The notes below the pieces were generated by a model. The model saw only the letters and a program-made list of their open reading frames with translations. It had not been told where the DNA came from and made no database searches. A stretch of DNA of 64,000 nucleotides from Lucinisca nassula (lineage: Eukaryota > Mollusca > Bivalvia > Lucinida > Lucinidae): the NCBI GenBank assembly GCA_963580285.1, contig OY757010.1:152478714-152542713 (forward strand), read 5' to 3'. The translations under genes were made by a program, and so were the position numbers. The stretch's first letter is position 1. Each line of letters starts with the position of its first letter. This document shows positions 45,531 through 56,493 of the stretch, piece after piece.

Positions 45531-46164
45531 TTAACCCTTTCCCACTCAGATACGTGTTTTTACGTGTCTGCACCCCCCCCCCCCCCCATTTTAAGCCCCA
45601 GAAGCACCTAAAATCTTTATTTCTAGCCCCGGATAGTTATGTTTGCTTTGGGATTTGTTGGGCAAAAAAAGTGACCTGTTTTTTCGCGCGCCTCCCCCCT
45701 AAAAATATTCTGTGGGGGGATTGAAGGGGGGCAGCGCCCCCCTCACATCCCGAAAAACTTTGGGTGTATGGCCCAAACGGCCGCTAAAATTTATATCTGA
45801 GGGCGTCTGGGGTCAAAAATGCCTGAAAATTGATGCTGATAAAACATGCTGCAAACAGTGAAAATGGCCAGTGCCAAACACCTTAATTGTTGCCTTGACA
45901 GCTGTGTGAAGATTAAAATGTGGTAAAAAAATCATGTGAAAACACACTTTTTGCCAACTTTGAGATGCCCCCTCTTTACCATGACAACAATGATCAAGTC
46001 ATGAAAGGTTGCATTTGAAAGGCTACTGTCCAATGAACATTCATACCGAGTTTGACGTAAAACAGACCATCCATTATGAAACAATGGCTAGTTGAAGTTG
46101 CTGTCAGGTGCAACACTGTGAAAATCAGCGAAATTCACAAAATCCCTGAGTGTTAAAGGGTTAA
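45531..46164. mobile_element. P MITE copy 1 (TTAA, piggyBac-like)
   Basis: Inverted ends CCCTTTCCCACTCAG and CTGAGTGTTAAAGGG with TTAA on both sides. It contains a 15-C run. Almost identical to copy 2; length differs only by four C residues. No transposase. Confidence 0.85.
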
Positions 46165-46282
46165 TGAAGAAAATCCCAACTGACCAAAATAATGATTTTT
46201 CATCATTTTTATAGCAAGAAACAATATTTCAGATATAATTAATGCATTTTGGACTAAAATTCAGAATTTTCCCAGATTTCAG

Positions 46283-46912
46283 TTAACCCTTTCCCACTCA
46301 GATACGTGTTTTTACGTGTCTGCACCCCCCCCCCCATTTTAAGCCCCAGAAGCACCTAAAATCTTTATTTCTAGCCCCGGATAGTTATGTTTGCTTTGGG
46401 ATTTGTTGGGCAAAAAAAGTGACCTGTTTTTTCGCGCGCCTCCCCCCTAAAAATATTCTGTGGGGGGATTGAAGGGGGGCAGCGCCCCCCTCACATCCCG
46501 AAAAACTTTGGGTGTATGGCCCAAACGGCCGCTAAAATTTATATCTGAGGGCGTCTGGGGTCAAAAATGCCTGAAAATTGATGCTGATAAAACATGCTGC
46601 AAACAGTGAAAATGGCCAGTGCCAAACACCTTAATTGTTGCCTTGACAGCTGTGTGAAGATTAAAATGTGGTAAAAAAATCATGTGAAAACACACTTTTT
46701 GCCAACTTTGAGATGCCCCCTCTTTACCATGACAACAATGATCAAGTCATGAAAGGTTGCATTTGAAAGGCTACTGTCCAATGAACATTCATACCGAGTT
46801 TGACGTAAAACAGACCATCCATTATGAAACAATGGCTAGTTGAAGTTGCTGTCAGGTGCAACACTGTGAAAATCAGCGAAATTCACAAAATCCCTGAGTG
46901 GTAAAGGGTTAA
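46283..46912. mobile_element. P MITE copy 2 (TTAA, piggyBac-like)
   Basis: Same orientation as copy 1 and 118 bp after it, with its own TTAA sites. The C run is 11 long. The only other difference I saw is CTGAGTGGTAAAGGG against CTGAGTGTTAAAGGG near the right end. Confidence 0.85.
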
Positions 46913-47560
46913 ATCAATTTTACACAGCTGCAATCCTCACCCTTACTTCCGGCGTGATTTACACAAATAATTTGTTCAGTCCGCATGAAGGCCTCCTAAC
47001 TCATCAGTGCAACATCTCCGAGAACACAAAAATCAAACAACCACAAAGATGAAACAACGGTGAGGACTAATCGGCAAGAAACCACTGAAATGCTAGAGCA
47101 AAAGAAAACGATCAGTTAGACTTCGATGGGCCCAACCAGAGACAGAGCATAAGGCACCAACCAACATTCACAAAATTAAATTCTCTCTAATTCTCATTAA
47201 GCCTTTATGCTGGAACCTTCATAGAATCTGAGGCCTGATGCACCAGCATGCAATTAAAGAGGGGAGCAAAGTGTGGTCAAGCTCTTTTGTGGTCGAAATT
47301 GTAAACAGCTCTAGTAAGTACAATATCTTACACTTGGTATTTTTACTGAAAAAATGTGAGCAGCTCTTGCATTTGCAAAAACTGCTCACTTTTTCTGCAA
47401 AAATATTAGTATACTTGCCATATTTAATTATCAAAGTGTTAATGATATAATTATTAACTAACGACTTTGTTAGTTTTGAACAACTGGGCCCAGTTAAGGA
47501 GATTCCAAATGCTTAAGATGCCATGCACGACAATTGTCTTCTACTTAACTTTAAAATTCA
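46913..47560. other. Dispersed-repeat tail and unassigned sequence
   Basis: Up to about 47010 it continues the dispersed repeat described at 35437-35770. The rest is unrecognised. Confidence 0.4.
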
Positions 47561-47566
47561 TTGTTG

Positions 47567-47634
47567 CAAACAGTGTGGACCCAGATCAGACTGCTCCTGT
47601 AGGAGCAGTCTGAACAGGATCCACACTGTTTGCC
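47567..47634. repeat. Core palindrome, isolated copy
   Basis: GCAAACAGTGTGGACCCAG to CTGTTTGCC, with arms CTGCTCCT and AGGAGCAG. The flanks do not show clear TTAA ends. Confidence 0.75.
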
Positions 47635-47859
47635 TTATGTAAAAATATATTTGAAAGCATTGCAAGTAGCGGCAGCAGACGGCATAAACAGACGACATTT
47701 CAGATAAAAATTTTCTTGGCATCTTTTATAGTTTCTATTGAGTACATACAACTTAACGTTTCGAGATAAAATAAGAAAAATTCTCATGTATATATGTTAC
47801 CTGGCGCTATAAGAAGAATGTCCTCGGGACTCATCACGTGAACAAGTCCATGAAATGAA

Positions 47860-48060
47860 CACCCCCCTAAACCCCAATTTATATAGAGAAAACTGGGGTT
47901 TACGAGGGTATACATTATCTGCCTTATTTTTGTTCAGAAACAGAGATTGTGGGTACTCCTTAGAACCACCTCATTGAGGCAGTTCTAACAAGCACCCACA
48001 ATCTATGTTGAAAGCAGAAATAAGAAAGATATTACCATTTTTACCTAAAATTTGTTATTT
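47860..48060. mobile_element. K-related MITE
   Basis: Stem GATTGTGGGTACTCC, GAACCACCTCATTGAGGCAG, then the complement GCACCCACAATC. Its outer sequence (CATCACGTGAACAAGTCC) matches 52066-52090 rather than other K copies. Confidence 0.55.
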
Positions 48061-48473
48061 CTGACACCATGTTGGACATCTTTGTTTCACATGGACATGT
48101 TTTTCTAATGTGAACAAAGATTTTGTATCAGCCATGATAAATGAGTTATTGGTGTTTGAATCATTGAAGTTTCAATGATTACATTGAACGCTTGTCATTT
48201 ATAGTCTCTATAGTCTCTCTAAAATTACATTTTTGTTTGAATACAAAATTTTGGTGGACCCATGTTTGAAACAGAAACTCAAAGGATATGGCCACATCAG
48301 ACAGTTCTACACAGTAAACAGAAACACAGAGGATATTGCCACATCAGACAGTTCTACAGAGTACAGTGAAAGATGCAGAAAATAGAGAAAGACAGAAAAA
48401 GAGACAAAGACAGCATAAAAGGATAGACAGAAATGGGATTTGGAGACTACTTTATTTACCTTAAGTATTGGGA

Positions 48474-48800
48474 CACCTCAATTTCTTAACATACTTGTTC
48501 TGAAATTTTAATAAGTACAATTTACTACCCGATTTTGTGTCAAAAAATAGCTGGATGAGTGGCAACTAAGGCTGCCACGATTAATCGTATAATCAATTAA
48601 TTGTTCGATAAATTCCACAAAAATGATTATCATTTCTGATTTGCTTTTAATCGATTACTTGATAGGTACAATTTACTACCCAAAGTTATGCCTAAAATAG
48701 CTGGATGAGTGGCAAACAGTGCAGACCCTGATGAGACGCAGCATTATGCGGCGTCTCATCTGGGTCTGCACTGTTTGCTCAGACCTGTCTGTTCAAATAT
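48474..48800. mobile_element. Palindromic MITE (type e), uninterrupted
   Basis: TTAAGTATTGGGACACC to CTGTCTGTTCAAATATACAT, with the core at 48711-48778. It contains an extra segment with TAATCGATTACTTGATAGG repeats. A second core follows at 48950-49016. Confidence 0.6.
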
Positions 48801-48949
48801 ACATATGGTAAAGTGCAACATATGGTAAGAGTCATGCTCAGACATGTAAAATAATGACATAAATCTTAGCAATTACTAATCGATTATCCATCGCAATGAC
48901 AGACTGATAATCGATTATCTTTTCAGCTCCGATTAGCCAGCCCTAGTGG

Positions 48950-49016
48950 CAACCAGTGAAGACCCTGACGAGATGCCACATTTTGTGGCATCTCATCTAG
49001 GTCTGCACTGTTTGCT
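48950..49016. repeat. Core palindrome copy
   Basis: Arms GATGCCACA and TGTGGCATC. Confidence 0.75.
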
Positions 49017-49289
49017 CAGGCCTGTCTGTCCGACTATACGGTAAATCTATGTTAAGGCAGGGCAAGATTGGGAAGAGTTGAGAAGAGTTGCTTAGGTGTC
49101 AAGTTTTGGTCCGAGATTACTCACAAATTTAAAGGATTCAACTCATCCCGATGTTTGTACTTACCTTGTGGTTATATGGATACATTTCTAATATGGTGTT
49201 TAACACAAAACTTTTTTAAACATATTCTTTTAGGGTTCGTTCATTTATTTACACCAAAATCAGTACATACATGTCCATTGTAGGTGTGG

Positions 49290-49519
49290 TTAACCCATTG
49301 TATGCTAGTGGACTTTTCCATTGCTATAAGTTAGACGAAGTCCATTTGTCATATAAGGGGTGGTAGGCCTTTTTTTTTTCTTTTTTCGTTTTCTATTTTT
49401 GACGGAAAATTCTGTCAGCAAATAGTGCAGGCCCTGATCAGACGCCATTCTGCAGTGTCTGATCTGGGCCTGCGCTGTTTGCCAAGGTACCCTTTTAGGG
49501 GTTTCCCACATGAAATGGC
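49290..49519 (+). mobile_element. Type c MITE with palindromic core
   Basis: TTAACCCATTGTATGCTAG at the left. Core at 49424-49485. The right terminal repeat has decayed (ACATGAAATGG) and its TTAA is lost. Confidence 0.7.
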
Positions 49520-49657
49520 TACTATTCACCTTGTCTGTTGTGCAGTCAGTATTTATGCACCTTGAACATAAATACAAACACAAAGAACACACAAGAACAA
49601 GAACAAGAATCAAGCTTTCTGGTTTCGGCCACTGAGGCTTCATCAGTGACCCTGGTA

Positions 49658-49870
49658 TTAACCCTTCTCTTGCTGAATATTCATATAAGCCACACCCATT
49701 TCTGTCTATCAACCAATCAAATTACTTGATGTAATTTATGGCGACAAATTCATAAACTGAATGCCAAACAGTGTAGATCCTGATCAGATGGCTTCTTCAG
49801 AAGCCATCTGATCTGGATCTACACTGTTTGCAAAGATAGGGGTTATCGTGAACAGCAAGATAAGGGTTAA
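49658..49870 (-). mobile_element. Type b MITE with palindromic core
   Basis: TTAA at 49658-49661 and 49867-49870. Core at 49770-49830. Confidence 0.8.
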
Positions 49871-50193
49871 TAAGTCTTGCATATTTGCCTTGATTCACAC
49901 CAGTAGGATACAACAATGGTAAGATTTTTGTACTGGCTTTATGTTATTGTATCTGTTAAAATAGCGTCTTCAGATTTTATTGAGCCCATTTCTGTATCCT
50001 TTTGTAACCTTTTCTGGTTCCAGATCCGAATATGTGTATGTTCCCTTTCATGGTCAAAATCTTTATTTTGCATCAGCCGAGAGGTTAAGGGTAATGGGAA
50101 CACCTGGAAGAATTTTCCGCCATTTTTCAAAGAGTGACAACTTTTGGGACTTCCTGTTCGCTTTTCTATAAGCAATGTCCCACTGAAAAAGGG

Positions 50194-50258
50194 GTCTACT
50201 CTTAAAGGAAAGAATTTGCTCCTGAGGAGCAAATTCTTTCCTTTAAGAGTTGACCCTA
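50194..50258. repeat. Family W hairpin
   Basis: ACTCTTAAAGGAAAGAATTT and its complement around TGCTCCTGAGGAGCA. Confidence 0.8.
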
Positions 50259-50389
50259 TTGACATGGAAGACAAAAATACCTTTTGGAGGAATTACCTCC
50301 CCTGAAGGTGTTCCCATTCCCCTTAAGATCATCAACTCTTAAACATTAGGTCTCTCACTGCTGTGGATATAAGCCTTGCTTGGGTCACA

Positions 50390-50600
50390 TTGCCGTAAAA
50401 ATCCTAAAAATTCATACAACCTGAGGACTTGCTGTAATCCTCCTAAAATTAACAACGTTGTTTCATGATCATGTAAGGAGTCCAAAAGGTGAACACAGAA
50501 TGGCAAACATTGTAGACCCTGATCAGACTGGGAGGAGCCATCTGATCTGGGTCTGCATTGTTTGTTTTGGGCTATCTGTCCCATTACTTCGGATCATTAC
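50390..50600. mobile_element. Palindromic MITE (type d), uninterrupted reference copy
   Basis: It runs from CCGTAAAAATCCTAAAAATT to CTGTCCCATTACTTCGG, with a core at 50503-50565. The contiguous AAAAATCCTAAAAATTC gives the empty site for the C' insertion at 37653. Confidence 0.65.
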
Positions 50601-50704
50601 GCTTCATGCTGAGTTCTGCAGCACATGGTCAGCTGGTTCTTCTCTAATAATGGGCTCAATATAAGTGAAATAATCTTGAATGAACTTTAAAACAGAAATA
50701 AAAG

Positions 50705-50865
50705 GACCTCTGTTGCCTAGTGGATAAGAGCACTGACTCTTAATCATTACATCACTCACCACTGTGGGTTCGAGCCACCCTGGGATCACTTGAGATGCCA
50801 AGTTCTGCAACGGAAAGTCGGGTGGTTTTTCCGTGGGCACTCCAGTTTTCGCCCCTCTGATTATT
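50705..50865 (+). mobile_element. tRNA-type SINE family 2
   Basis: Head with GTTGCCTAGTGGATAAGAGC (A box) and GGGTTCGAGCC (B box) in tRNA spacing. The body contains ACTCCAGTTTTCGCCC, shared with 21347-21510. Confidence 0.7.
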
Positions 50866-50887
50866 GAATACCTCTGTTAATCTGTAC

Positions 50888-51062
50888 TGTGCGAGGCGGA
50901 CCGTCCATGCTAATAAACCCTATTGGTTTCATTGGGCGACAGGGCTTGAGATGTCATTTCATCTCAATGTCGGGTAAAAGTCCCACAAAATTGGAAGCAA
51001 CGTCTCCAAAATGACCTTTACAGTGTTGACGGGGACATTAAATCTCAAATCAAACAAACAAA
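50888..51062 (+). mobile_element. SINE-like element S1, 5'-truncated
   Basis: Starts within the body (TGTGCGAGGCGGACCG) and ends AAATCAAACAAACAAAC. CTGTTAATCTGT occurs on both sides, a 12-bp target duplication. Confidence 0.75.
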
Positions 51063-51199
51063 CTGTTAATCTGTCTCGTCTTAAACTTTTGACTTGTTTC
51101 AATGAAATGTCATTATAATGTGTATTATCTCATGACGAGTTTTTTTTCCTCGTAACATAGGGCTATTATTGAGAAAACTAGTTATTACAAATGTCAATA

Positions 51200-51430
51200 T
51201 AAAAGGGGTTAACTGTAAAAAGCTTTAACACTCTGCATGTTGGGTATTTTTTTTCATCAGACGACATTTTGAAATACTTTTCAAATTTTCCCAGAAAACA
51301 GGATTTGATATCTCATGCAAATTGTCTCCTATGGAGACAATTTGCATGAGATGTCAAGCCCTGTTTAGACAATTTGCATGAGATGTCAAGCCCTGTTTTC
51401 TGGCAAAAATAAGAAAAATATCAACAATTT
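51200..51430. repeat. Palindromic element L
   Basis: CTCATGCAAATTGTCTCC and GGAGACAATTTGCATGAG form a near-perfect stem (about 51317-51352); the second arm is then repeated. Outer CAAATTTTCCCAGAAAAC and GTTTTCTGGCAAAAATAAG are related to 44400-44760. Confidence 0.65.
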
Positions 51431-51530
51431 GTCGTCTGCTGAATTAGCCTAGAGACTGGTTAAGGTTGAATATTCATGGTATGGCTGGAGTATGCAACCA
51501 GTCTGCTAAGAACATATGCATGGAAACAAA

Positions 51531-51827
51531 TACCGTATTCGCGCTTATTACCGCATATGCTCCTATAAGTGCACACCAAAGCTATTTTTGAAAAAATATG
51601 CATAAGCGCACACCTTACAGTAACCTCCCATTGAAGCTTTCACGGGGAATCTATAAAAACTTACTGTTATTTCTTCAACAGTGAAGCGGGGAACAAGACA
51701 GTTCAGCTGCCAAGACAGTTACCCGAATGATTTGTGTGCGCTTAATAGGTCGATTTTTCACCACAATTTGGTGACACAATTTTGAAAAAACTAAGCACAC
51801 GGTGCGGTTATTAGGGCGAATATGGTA
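51531..51827. mobile_element. MITE N
   Basis: Inverted ends TACCGTATTCGCGCTTATTA and TTATTAGGGCGAATATGGTA. Related to 36672-37003 but internally shortened. Confidence 0.7.
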
Positions 51828-51884
51828 GGTTGGTATTTGATGATAATTAATGGATAATTTTTGTCAGTTCTTCATATAAAACCT

Positions 51885-51960
51885 ATGTTATGGTTATTCA
51901 TTTGAACCGCCTCACCGAGGCGGTTCAAATAAATACCCACAGCATAGGTTTATATGGAGA
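51885..51960. repeat. K-type hairpin module
   Basis: Stem AACCTATGTTATGG-, GAACCGCCTCACCGAGGCGG, complement to AGCATAGGTT. Confidence 0.7.
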
Positions 51961-52065
51961 AATAAGGAAAACTATCCTTCAGTAATCACCAAACGCCCGC
52001 CTTATACAACCCGGCTTAGCTTTTCTACCTCCTGTTCTAGTACATGTATTTTGAAATGAGCTTCT

Positions 52066-52460
52066 AATTTCATCACGTTGACAAGTCCTGAAACGAACAC
52101 CCCTGTACACCTCACTATATACACCACAACCTCATTATAACACGGTTCGTTATAACACGGTTTTGGGTATAACACGGTTTGAAGATAGATCCCAGAAATG
52201 TATAGATTATATAGAAAAATGACCATAAATGGTCATTTTTCTATATAATCAATACATTTTGTTTGGATATAACACAGTTGTTTAGCTAACATGGTTTCTG
52301 ATTTGGACCCCATTAATAGTGTTATAAAGAGGTTGTGGTGTATAGAGAAAACTGGGGAATACATTATTTTTCTTATTACTGCCCCAAGACATAGGTAGAA
52401 CTGCCTCAATGAGCCGGTTCTAACAAGCACCCAAAACCTATGTTTTGAGTCTAAATAAGG
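52066..52460. mobile_element. K-related MITE, split by Q
   Basis: Left CATCACGTTGACAAGTCC; the core GAACTGCCTCAATGAGCCGG is at about 52396. Q lies between. Confidence 0.55.
52121..52341. mobile_element. MITE Q, intact
   Basis: Inverted ends ACACCACAACCTCATTATAA and TTATAAAGAGGTTGTGGTGT. A central hairpin, AAAAATGACCA-taaa-TGGTCATTTTT, lies at about 52214-52240. Confidence 0.75.
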
Positions 52461-52645
52461 AAAGTACGAGTAACACAGAATTTCATCAGAAAAGTAACCG
52501 TTTGTGGCGATACAAAAGAATGCACTTTGTCACACGGATGGGTTATCAAAATGGACTCAAAAGATGCCAAAGCTGCTCTTAGTCTTGGCTGTAAGCAAAG
52601 TTCTTCTTGTATGTTTTATTGTTTGCCAGCTCAGTTGTGTGTTGA

Positions 52646-52883
52646 TTAACCCATTGTATACTAGAGGCAACTTCCATTGCTACATGTATTTGCTGTACAA
52701 CTCCATTTGTCATATAGGGGTATCAGGCCTATTTTTTCCGTTTTTATTCTAATTTTTAAGGAAAATTCTGTTGGCAAATAGTGCAGGCCCTGATCAGACG
52801 CCGCGTTCTGCGGCGTCTGATCTGGGCCTACACTGTTTGCCAAGGCACTCCTTTAGGGGTTTCCCCCGCATGCAATGGGTTAA
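52646..52883 (+). mobile_element. Type c MITE, intact reference copy
   Basis: TTAA at 52646-52649 and 52880-52883. Inverted ends CCCATTGTATACTAG and GCATGCAATGGG. Core palindrome at 52771-52840, with GACGCCGCG and CGGCGTC arms. Confidence 0.8.
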
Positions 52884-53186
52884 GTGTTTTGTCTGGAATT
52901 CGTGTATGAAAAAGACTGGAAGTGAATTAAGAAGTGAACTAAACAGCATTTTACCAGCAAAACAATGCATAATACACAATATTGTTTTTATAGTTTTCAT
53001 TTTTTATGTTTTTGTTTTGATTTCATTTCATTTTTACATGTTTTGAATTGCAACTTTATAAAATGTAATAGTCTTTTCTTCATTTTTTTTATCATTTTAT
53101 ATACATGTGCTGTCTTTATACCCAAGGTGTCTGTCAGAAAAGTGTTCGCTTTCAAAATCAGTGGCAATATATACTTTAAATGGTTT

Positions 53187-53490
53187 TATTTGTTTGTTTG
53201 TTTGATTTGAGGTTTAACATCCCCGTCAACACTGTAAAGGTCATTTTGGAGATGTTGCTTCCAATTTTGTGGGACTTTTACCCGACGTTGAGATGAAATT
53301 TCATCTCAAGCCGTGTCGCCCAATGAAACCAATAGGGTTTATAAGCATGGACGGTCTGACTTGCAATGCTTTGCCTGGGCATGCTTAGATCCTCTAAGCA
53401 GTTTACCAGTACTCGTGTGCAGGTCGGATTTAGCTCTGCGTGGAAGCATCATGCAGCCCATATATTTCTTTAAGCCCCGATGGGCGGGGC
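53187..53490 (-). mobile_element. SINE-like element S1 with target duplication
   Basis: Complete minus-sense copy starting with a TTTG repeat. ATACTTTAAATGG lies on both sides (about 53171 and 53492). Confidence 0.8.
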
Positions 53491-53713
53491 CAATACTTTA
53501 AATGGTACATATAGAATTATGCTTTTGATAATCCACCAGTGTGGTGGGGCATTTAGATACACAATTCCCTAGCGGTTTGTTGATCACTCCATTTACTTGA
53601 TGATTGCCCCTTTAACCCTTATAATGCCGAGAAAAACTACATCTGAAAACCTCGTCTGCTTATGTCGTCTACTGAATCATCTCGCAAACTTTTAAAAAAT
53701 ATTTTTGCATACA

Positions 53714-53910
53714 GGCAAACAGTGTGGACTCTGATTAGACTGCTTGTAGGGGAGCAATCTGATCTGGGTCCAGACAGCAGGCAAACAGTGTGAACTCTGG
53801 TCACACTGCTCCAAGAGTAGCAGTCTGATCTGGGCGCAGGCAAACAGTGTGGACCCTGATCAGACTGCTCCTAGAGGAGCAGTCTGATCTGGGTCCACAC
53901 TGTTTGCAAA
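53714..53910. repeat. Three core palindromes in a row
   Basis: Cores start near 53714, 53780 and 53849, each with AGTGTG and CTGCT-type arms. This is a local triplication of the module; the last copy is the most perfect. Confidence 0.75.
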
Positions 53911-53964
53911 AGTGACTTTTTAAGTAACCGGCAAAAAACAATTGTTGTATTGGCATCTTATGGC

Positions 53965-54177
53965 TTAACTCTTATCTTGCTGTTCACGACAACCCCGATC
54001 TTTGAAAACAGTGTAGCTCCAGATCAGATGGCTTCTGAAGAAGCCATCTGATCAGGATCTACACTGTTTGGCATTCCGTTTATGAATTTGTAGCAATAAA
54101 TTACATCAAGTAATTTGATTGGTTGATATAACAAAATGGGTGTGGCTTAGATGAATATTCAGCAAGATAAGGGTTAA
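53965..54177 (+). mobile_element. Type b MITE with palindromic core
   Basis: TTAA at 53965-53968 and 54174-54177. Core at 54006-54070. Confidence 0.8.
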
Positions 54178-55307
54178 ATAAAGTAAATGAGTACATAATT
54201 GATAATGGTTTTCCATGATTGATTAAACTTTTGTCTCTATGTATACAACAAGCTATTTCTTTTTTTTTCCTAAGATAAAGATCCAGAGTAAATTTGTGCT
54301 CAACCACAGTCTGTTATTGTAGCAAATCAAGATGGCTAATTTATGTAGAAATGACCATTTATGGTCTTTTTACCATATACAGTTAAAGTTTAGTATCTCA
54401 AACACCTTTGGGACCATCAAAAAAAAAAGATATACTCACCGGAAATAGAAACTATACATTCATTTTTAAATTGTCACTGGCAAAACATTTTAATAAAAGG
54501 GCTTGGTTCACAAATGCCAGTTAACTGCCCTGTAAATTCCTATGTGAGCAACCTGTTCAAAACAAAATGATTTTCTAATTTTTGTAAACTATGACCTCTT
54601 GTGTCTCCGACAATGTAGGAAATTATCATCAAAACTGCCAATATCTGAATGAAAATTATGTAAAAATAGACACAGTCTATACCAAAATCGAACATTTTCT
54701 CCATATTTATCATAAAGAAATCAAGAAAAAAATATGAAGACATACATGCGACACAAATATTTTTTGTTGAAAGCTCCGAAGCTACAAGAAAAACATTTGA
54801 TTAAATTTCCAAGGTGTCGAAGATGTGCATTCATTGTTAAATTAATGGAAATGTACCCTGCCCCCCTTCCTAATTTGTACGAGGCTCGAGCTGTCTTTAC
54901 TGCCAACCAGCCAAAATTTAGGAGAAAAAAATGGATCAAGATCAAGGCAAAGAAAACGAGACCCATTAGAAGGTTTTGCCTATGATGTTTTATTTCTAAC
55001 GCTATTGCTTGGCCAAAAAAACACGGTATTTTGGCAAGAACGCCGTTAACTAAACAAGGGACATTACTCTTACTGCAGGTCGCTGTGCGTCATTGGTTAC
55101 GGATAAGAGACTTGATTCCATGTTACAAGTTCAAAATAGGTTTGCCGGACAACAGAGCCATTTACTATGTATATTCTTTAGAGTTTATAGACCCTTGACA
55201 TTCATAAAGGGTACAGTGACAGACGATTTTGATTCTTTACTATGACAGCTACGTCACGTCTTTATCAATATCAATCTTAGTGTAAGGTGATGACGTCATC
55301 AGTCACA

Positions 55308-55378
55308 ATGGCCAAATGGTTACATACTTCGGTTAGCAGCTAAAAGGCCCCCGGTTCGATCCCCACTACTGACATTTT
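55308..55378 (+). mobile_element. tRNA-like SINE head
   Basis: TGGCCAAATGGTTACATAC (A box region) and GGTTCGATCCC (B box) have tRNA spacing, followed by a T-rich stretch. The acceptor stem does not pair well, so this is probably not a functional tRNA. Confidence 0.5.
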
Positions 55379-55470
55379 TTTTTTTTCATTTTTTTTTTAA
55401 ACTACTGTTATGCTTTGAAAAACACTTTTTATGCTTGGGCCATTGTTTTCATTTTCTACAGTTGATTTTA

Positions 55471-55508
55471 TCTCGGACCCATCAATACCGGTATTGATGG
55501 GTCCGAGA
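55471..55508. repeat. 38-bp perfect palindrome without spacer
   Basis: TCTCGGACCCATCAATACC followed directly by its exact complement. It lies in AT-rich, unassigned sequence. Confidence 0.85.
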
Positions 55509-55694
55509 ATTTATATCTTTTTTTTAATTATAACCATGCTAATAAATGGGGGAGTTTTGTGAATGTATTATGTTTCGAAAATGAAAAAAAAAAAAAAAAA
55601 AAAACATCAGCCTCATCAGCATAAGAACAATGCTTTTGAGATGTTTTATTAAATATTCTAATGCAAGAAAACTTCAATTGTCGTCATCATCCTC

Positions 55695-55944
55695 ACGTCT
55701 ATCGGGTGCTTCAACGCAGAGCTTAAACGACCGCACATAAGTACAGGTAACTGTCTGTCCATGTAAGGTGGTTCTAGTTGGACCATTCATGCATATAAAC
55801 CCATTGGTTTCATTGGGCAGCAGGGCTTTGGTTGTCAGTGCATCTCACTGTCGGGTAAAAGTTTCACAACGCTAGGAGCAACGTCTCCAAAATGCCCTAA
55901 CTAGTGTTGATGTGGACGTTAAACCTCAATTCAAACAAACAAGT
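55695..55944 (+). mobile_element. SINE-like element S1, old diverged copy
   Basis: Recognisable CCCATTGGTTTCATTGGGCA, CTGTCGGGTAAAAG and GGACGTTAAACCTCAATTC; tail AAACAAACAAG. Confidence 0.6.
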
Positions 55945-56189
55945 CGTCAGCAGACCACATCAATAAGTTATAACAGCAAGTTTGGTATACGATGCCCTGC
56001 TTGTTGAACCCGTGTTTTTAAAAAGACAAAGAGCAAAAAGATGCTCGTATGATAAATTTCATGTGTGATAATGTAAGTAGCTCAATAAACTGGATTCTGG
56101 GTTGAAGGAAATTCAAATGCGGGAATAAAGAGATGGAAACACTTGTCATATGTAAAATAAATTCATGTATAAAAAGTCGTATTTGATAA

Positions 56190-56246
<57 letters not shown>

Positions 56247-56250
56247 CATG

Positions 56251-56298
<48 letters not shown>

Positions 56299-56299
56299 A
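56190..56299. repeat. TATC tetranucleotide microsatellite
   Basis: About 27 units with one interruption (CATG at 56247). Confidence 0.95.
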
Positions 56300-56371
56300 T
56301 TAATGAATTCCAAGTGTAACGGTTATGGGTAAATACCACTTCTACAGCCTTGCTGTAGGAGCCGGCTCTTT

Positions 56372-56486
56372 TAGCGACGCGGGTAGAGCGGTTGGCTTAT
56401 TCACGAAGTTAAGCAACGGATATCACGGATAGTACCTTGATGGGTGACCGTGTTGCTTGACTTCGTGGACGACCCGGCTAACGCTA
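56372..56486 (+). ncRNA. 5S rRNA-like sequence (pseudogene or SINE part)
   Basis: Length (about 115 bp) and layout follow 5S rRNA. GAAGTTAAGCAACG matches the conserved loop B/helix III region, and AGTACCTTGATGGGTGACCG matches the box C region of the internal pol III promoter with one extra or changed base. The ends AGCGACGCGGGT and ACCCGGCTAACGCT can pair like helix I. It differs elsewhere from animal 5S, so it is more likely a retroposed or 5S-derived SINE piece than a working gene. Confidence 0.65.
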
Positions 56487-56493
56487 CACAAGA

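Noticed and set aside
48560..48930. AATCGATTA repeats as homeodomain binding sites
   Set aside because: They lie inside a MITE with internal repeats, so the clustering is explained by the element.
54734..54985. A small host gene (83 residues, basic)
   Set aside because: No recognised domain, no supported start or splice sites, and the opposite strand is also open over the same stretch.
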